DNA of 22,214 nucleotides, from assembly GCA_023375785.1 (NCBI GenBank), contig SZWC01004851.1, forward strand, positions 41,514-63,727. Direction: 5' to 3'. A model generated the notes under the pieces. That model was not told where the DNA came from. It did not search any database and worked only from the letters and a program-made list of their open reading frames with translations. The stretch's first letter is position 1. Every line of letters begins with the position of its first letter. Position numbers and translations under genes: made by a program. Shown here piece by piece: positions 19,149 to 22,214 of this stretch. The stretch is from Penium margaritaceum (lineage: Eukaryota; Streptophyta; Zygnematophyceae; Desmidiales; Peniaceae).

Positions 19149-19656
19149 TGACGTACATGTAAAAACGAACGACAAGTACTTCATCATCATTAAGTGCAAC
19201 GTCTGGGCTCATTTGAAAGTGTGCAAAGACAATAATTACTTGATGAAATACAACAAGATTTTTGTTATCATGCACAAAGACGGCACAACCTCATGTGTGG
19301 ACATGTAGTAAATCATCATGTAGGTAGAATACACAATACTGCAGATGCATTTTTCCTGCGGAAACACTGGGATAGAGAACACGGTTCCTGCCCTAGGAGA
19401 AATATGTATAAGGTAGAACCTCGGTCTGGTCGGAGGAGCGGGGCTCCATCAGGAAGAGTTGCATATTCTCCATTGCATCTTCTTACCAAAGCCTTTCCCA
19501 TTCCTCATAGTCCTGATCCCAACTAAGGTAGAAGAAGGGTTCTTCTTTGGCACTTGAGTCAAAGCTGGAAACGTGGTTTGTTAGATGAGGGGGCTGAGCT
19601 GATGGCGGTGCTAGAGGATCTCCAAGTAGGGGAGTCCGGGGGGTAGCTAGCTGAGG
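19149..19656 (-). other. Possible intron and upstream exon of the MULE gene
   Basis: A candidate acceptor (TTTTTACATGTACGTCAG) ends at 19149 on the minus strand, directly before a charged stretch that runs in frame into the transposase N-terminus. A candidate donor (GGCTTTG then GTAAGA) lies at 19486-19485, preceded by an acidic segment SAKEEPFFYLSWDQDYEEWE (about 19550-19492). This would give a 338-nt intron. The reading is only an inference. Confidence 0.3.
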
Positions 19657-20130
19657 TGGTGGTGTAGTGGGTGGTGCAGCGGGTCGTGCAACGGATCGTG
19701 TAGCGGGTGGAGAAGGTGCTTGTGCAACGGTTGGAGTAGGTGCTCAAGTAATAGCTGGAGCAGGCGCTCGTGCAGCGGGTGGTCCAGCTGGTCATGCAAA
19801 GGGTCATGTCAAGTGGCATGCAGTGGGTGATGCAGTGGGTGGTGCAGCATGTGGTCCAGTGCTATGTGCTACGGGTGGTGCAACAGGTGGAGCAGATTCT
19901 AGTGCAACGCGTGGTCCGCCTGGTCTTAGAGAGGGTCATGTAGAGGGTCGTGCAAAGGGTCGTGTAGTGGGTTGTGCATTGGGTTGTACAGCGGGTAGTG
20001 CAGTAGGTCGTGTAGCGCGTGCTGCCGCATGAGGTGCGGCGGATGGTGCAACGGGTTGTGTAGCACGTAGTTCCATAGGAGGTGCATCAGGTGGTGTAGC
20101 AGGTGACGACGTGACGGGTGGTGCAACTGG
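19657..20130. repeat. 12-bp minisatellite
   Basis: Imperfect tandem copies of GTGCAGCGGGTG (variants GTGCAACGGGTG, GTGTAGCGGGTC and so on). The 12-bp period keeps frames open: plus strand 19667-20032 reads Gly/Ala/Val-rich, and minus frames read Pro/Ala-rich or Thr/Cys-rich. It sits upstream of the MULE transposase in its direction of reading and might be part of its low-complexity N-terminus or a plain tandem repeat. Confidence 0.85.
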
Positions 20131-22036
20131 TGGCGCAAGGACCTCGCCAATGGGACGCCACCACACAGACGGGTGGTGACGGCCGTCCAAGGTTCCGCCG
20201 CCTTGGGTCTGAGGGAGCAAACACAAATTTGTGCCTGTTGCTGGCGAGGTCACATGACAAGGAGGTAGCGACCGTAGCACACAAAACTGAGCCACCACGG
20301 GCAAGCCCCCTGCCAACCTGAGATTGCCCGTCATCCTGTAAGTAGGCATAACAAATGTGAGAGTATGGCAGTTATAGGATGCGGTGCCTCGGCACATGAC
20401 AGGGGTGCACGAGTGGACAACCTTCACGAATCTCTACGCACTGGTCGGGCGCAGGCACGGGCCTCCGCCTTTTGGGCATCGGCACACGTTTTGGGCGCAA
20501 TTGCGCCAAGAATGGGTATGTTGCAATTTTCTCAACGTAATACATATTTCATGTACCCTGCACTTTGACTCACCTCTCTTTATTATTCGACACAACGCCA
20601 TGTTGGCGCTCCACTGCGACCACACCTAACTCTTGCATTGTTGCGAAACTGCACCAAAGAATTTGAAAGTGAATGCCACTGGAGGGAGGGGGGCTGTCCC
20701 TACATATATTCCACCTTAATGAGGAATCTGAGTTTTTTCTAGGCATGTCATGGACCATTACAACGTACATGAAAGGATTATTTAACCAATCTGATTTCAC
20801 TGCTCACGTGCGACATAGAACTGACCTGAGTGGAACGCTTCAGTTTGTACACATGCAGGTTCGGGAGACAAGCTGGAATGAGTGCATGGAGACCGTGTTT
20901 CAACTGTTGTATAGTGTACGCGTATATGTAACGCAATCATGGCATAGTTGAAGCATAAGAGAAGCCACCTTAAGAGCACTTTTCTTAAGGAAAATTAAAC
21001 ATCCCATTCGTTGGTGAACCGGAAGAGCGCCAAACCAAGTATTTTAGTCGTAATGTGTACACATTCAGTCACATTCATGGCCATGGAAGAACTTATTGTA
21101 CGGAATACAAAAACAAAATGCAGAAAGTGGTTTTGGAAAAAAAACGAACATCCCCACGATGCCACACATCTAATGCACGTACCAGTTAGTCCTTGATAAG
21201 TAAAAGTAGCATGGGTGGATGGTTGCTTTCCTGGAGAGCGACGGACGAATGGTTGCATTTCTTCTGTAGCATGGGCGGATCGTTGCTTTTCTTCCAAACG
21301 ATTGGCAGATGAGAGTCACACTTTGCTTTTTATTGGTATGTTAGACATTTAACCATTAAAAGTTTCATGTGTTATGGTACAATTTATGGTTAATCGACCC
21401 AATTTTAAACACTACATAACCTACGTATACTACTCCTCTAATGTCTTCATTTCCTTGAGATTTAGCTATGTGTATACAATTGTTACATTAGCAATGTCTT
21501 TGTGAACATCTTTCTTTTATAATAGGGGGTTGTAAATCCATTAGCTTGATTCCTAAACATGAACTTCAGGTAAAGTTCAAGATAGGATCCATTGTTTTTC
21601 AATCGGCCTAGTTCTGTCCTCCAAATTCCTCAAGGACATGTTTTCAAGGTAGCATTGTTAGAAAACAATGAGGAGCATAAAAATTGTGCTTACGAACATA
21701 AAATGGCATGTGGTGGCTATGTACATTGTTCTCTAGTCCACCTTCCAAAATTTACATGAAGGCGACTCCCCCTTCCCACTCAATTGTACCCAGTGTAATA
21801 CCTCGTATACTCAGACCACACACACTATTAAGCTGGCATACCTATGGGTTGACAGTTCGACACGGCACGTTTGCTAACGGTGTTCCCACAACATTGAAAA
21901 GAAGAATGGAAAATGGGTAAGCCGTTGTATTTTTTTAAGATGGGCACACCGATATTAATTTTTATTTATGTACATACAAAACAAAAAGTCATTTGCCCGT
22001 TGCACAAACTTTGATGAAATTATATAAAGAAAGGAG
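20131..22036. other. No gene recognised
   Basis: The minus frame 20427-19936 overlaps the minisatellite and is Pro/Ala-rich, without a recognisable domain. Other frames are under about 100 codons and show no family features. The region becomes AT-rich after about 20940. Confidence 0.4.
21206..21293. repeat. Short direct repeat, spacing 60
   Basis: GTAGCATGGGTGGATGGTTG at 21206 recurs as GTAGCATGGGCGGATCGTTG at 21266, each followed by CTTT and a CTT-like end; a weaker related segment (GGACGAATGGTTGC) lies between them. Confidence 0.6.
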
Positions 22037-22214
22037 TTATGGTTAATCACCCCAGATTCACGCACTTGATGATCACGGTATCAAAAAGTGTATTTTTGCA
22101 TGCAAACATTTTGCAAAAAAATGCACAAACATGCATTCCAGAAAAGCCCAGATGTAGATTCCTTGTATATAATGATGAATATTGTTGGCTCTATGTGACT
22201 TTTAGTAGTTTCTG
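22037..22214 (+). repeat. Dispersed repeat, copy B (runs off the window)
   Basis: Same-orientation partner of 7255-7433, starting TTATGGTTAATCACCCCAGA and reaching the window edge at AGTAGTTTCTG. A short piece of the start (TTATGGTTAATC) also occurs near 21384. Confidence 0.65.

Noticed and set aside
19069..19308. Plus-strand frame with a pattern (KTNDKYFIIIKC) resembling a MULE N-terminal zinc region
   Set aside because: The genuine N-terminal region of the neighbouring MULE is on the minus strand (GQKFCNMATY onward), and this frame overlaps the proposed intron; the likeness is probably chance.
1..22214. tRNA, rRNA or other structured RNA genes; a novel multi-gene system
   Set aside because: I looked for cloverleaf-type and conserved rRNA signatures by eye and saw none; apart from the ITPase every recognisable coding piece is transposon-derived and broken, so I cannot support a new multi-gene system here.

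Overview
The window looks like nuclear DNA from the green lineage (land plant or streptophyte alga). The reasons are a split plant-type ITPase gene with short GT-AG exons, two LTR primer-binding sites matching plant initiator-methionine tRNA, a chromovirus with a C-terminal chromodomain, a MULE transposase with a SWIM finger, and long simple-sequence tracts. A repeat-rich charophyte such as Chara would fit, but the sequence alone does not prove it. No bacterial-style operon, CRISPR array, tRNA or rRNA is visible.

Layout. Positions 1-3474 hold the only convincing cellular gene: the 5' half of an inosine triphosphate pyrophosphatase (ITPA/HAM1) on the minus strand. Its three exons are at 3288-3123, 1684-1620 and 933-870, and the remaining exons lie beyond the left edge. 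Its introns are filled with minisatellites, homopolymer runs and a nested palindrome array. Positions 3475-7760 are AT-richer, without a recognisable gene. They contain a 244-bp direct duplication around a single N (probably an unmerged contig overlap) and one copy of a dispersed repeat that recurs at the right edge.

Positions 7765-9420 are the 3' end of a dead Ty3/gypsy chromovirus (integrase, chromodomain, polypurine tract, LTR with TATA box). Positions 9564-10907 are a block framed by two divergent tRNA primer-binding sites, so two LTR elements point away from each other. Positions 10896-14372 are a decayed Ty1/copia element (gag, protease, pre-integrase and integrase pieces), cut off before reverse transcriptase. 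Positions 14554-14670 are an AG microsatellite. Positions 14970-17336 are a 156-bp satellite array whose left part is perfectly homogeneous and right part diverged, preceded by an inverted partial unit. Positions 17399-19148 are a MULE transposase pseudogene on the minus strand, followed by a 12-bp minisatellite (19657-20130) and about 1.9 kb in which I recognise nothing.

Apart from the ITPase, everything recognisable is mobile-element debris or tandem repeats; these do not form a working pathway. The most useful observations are the reconstructed ITPase exons with a duplicated in-frame splice acceptor, the nested palindromes in its first intron, the satellite array structure, and the two likely assembly joins.
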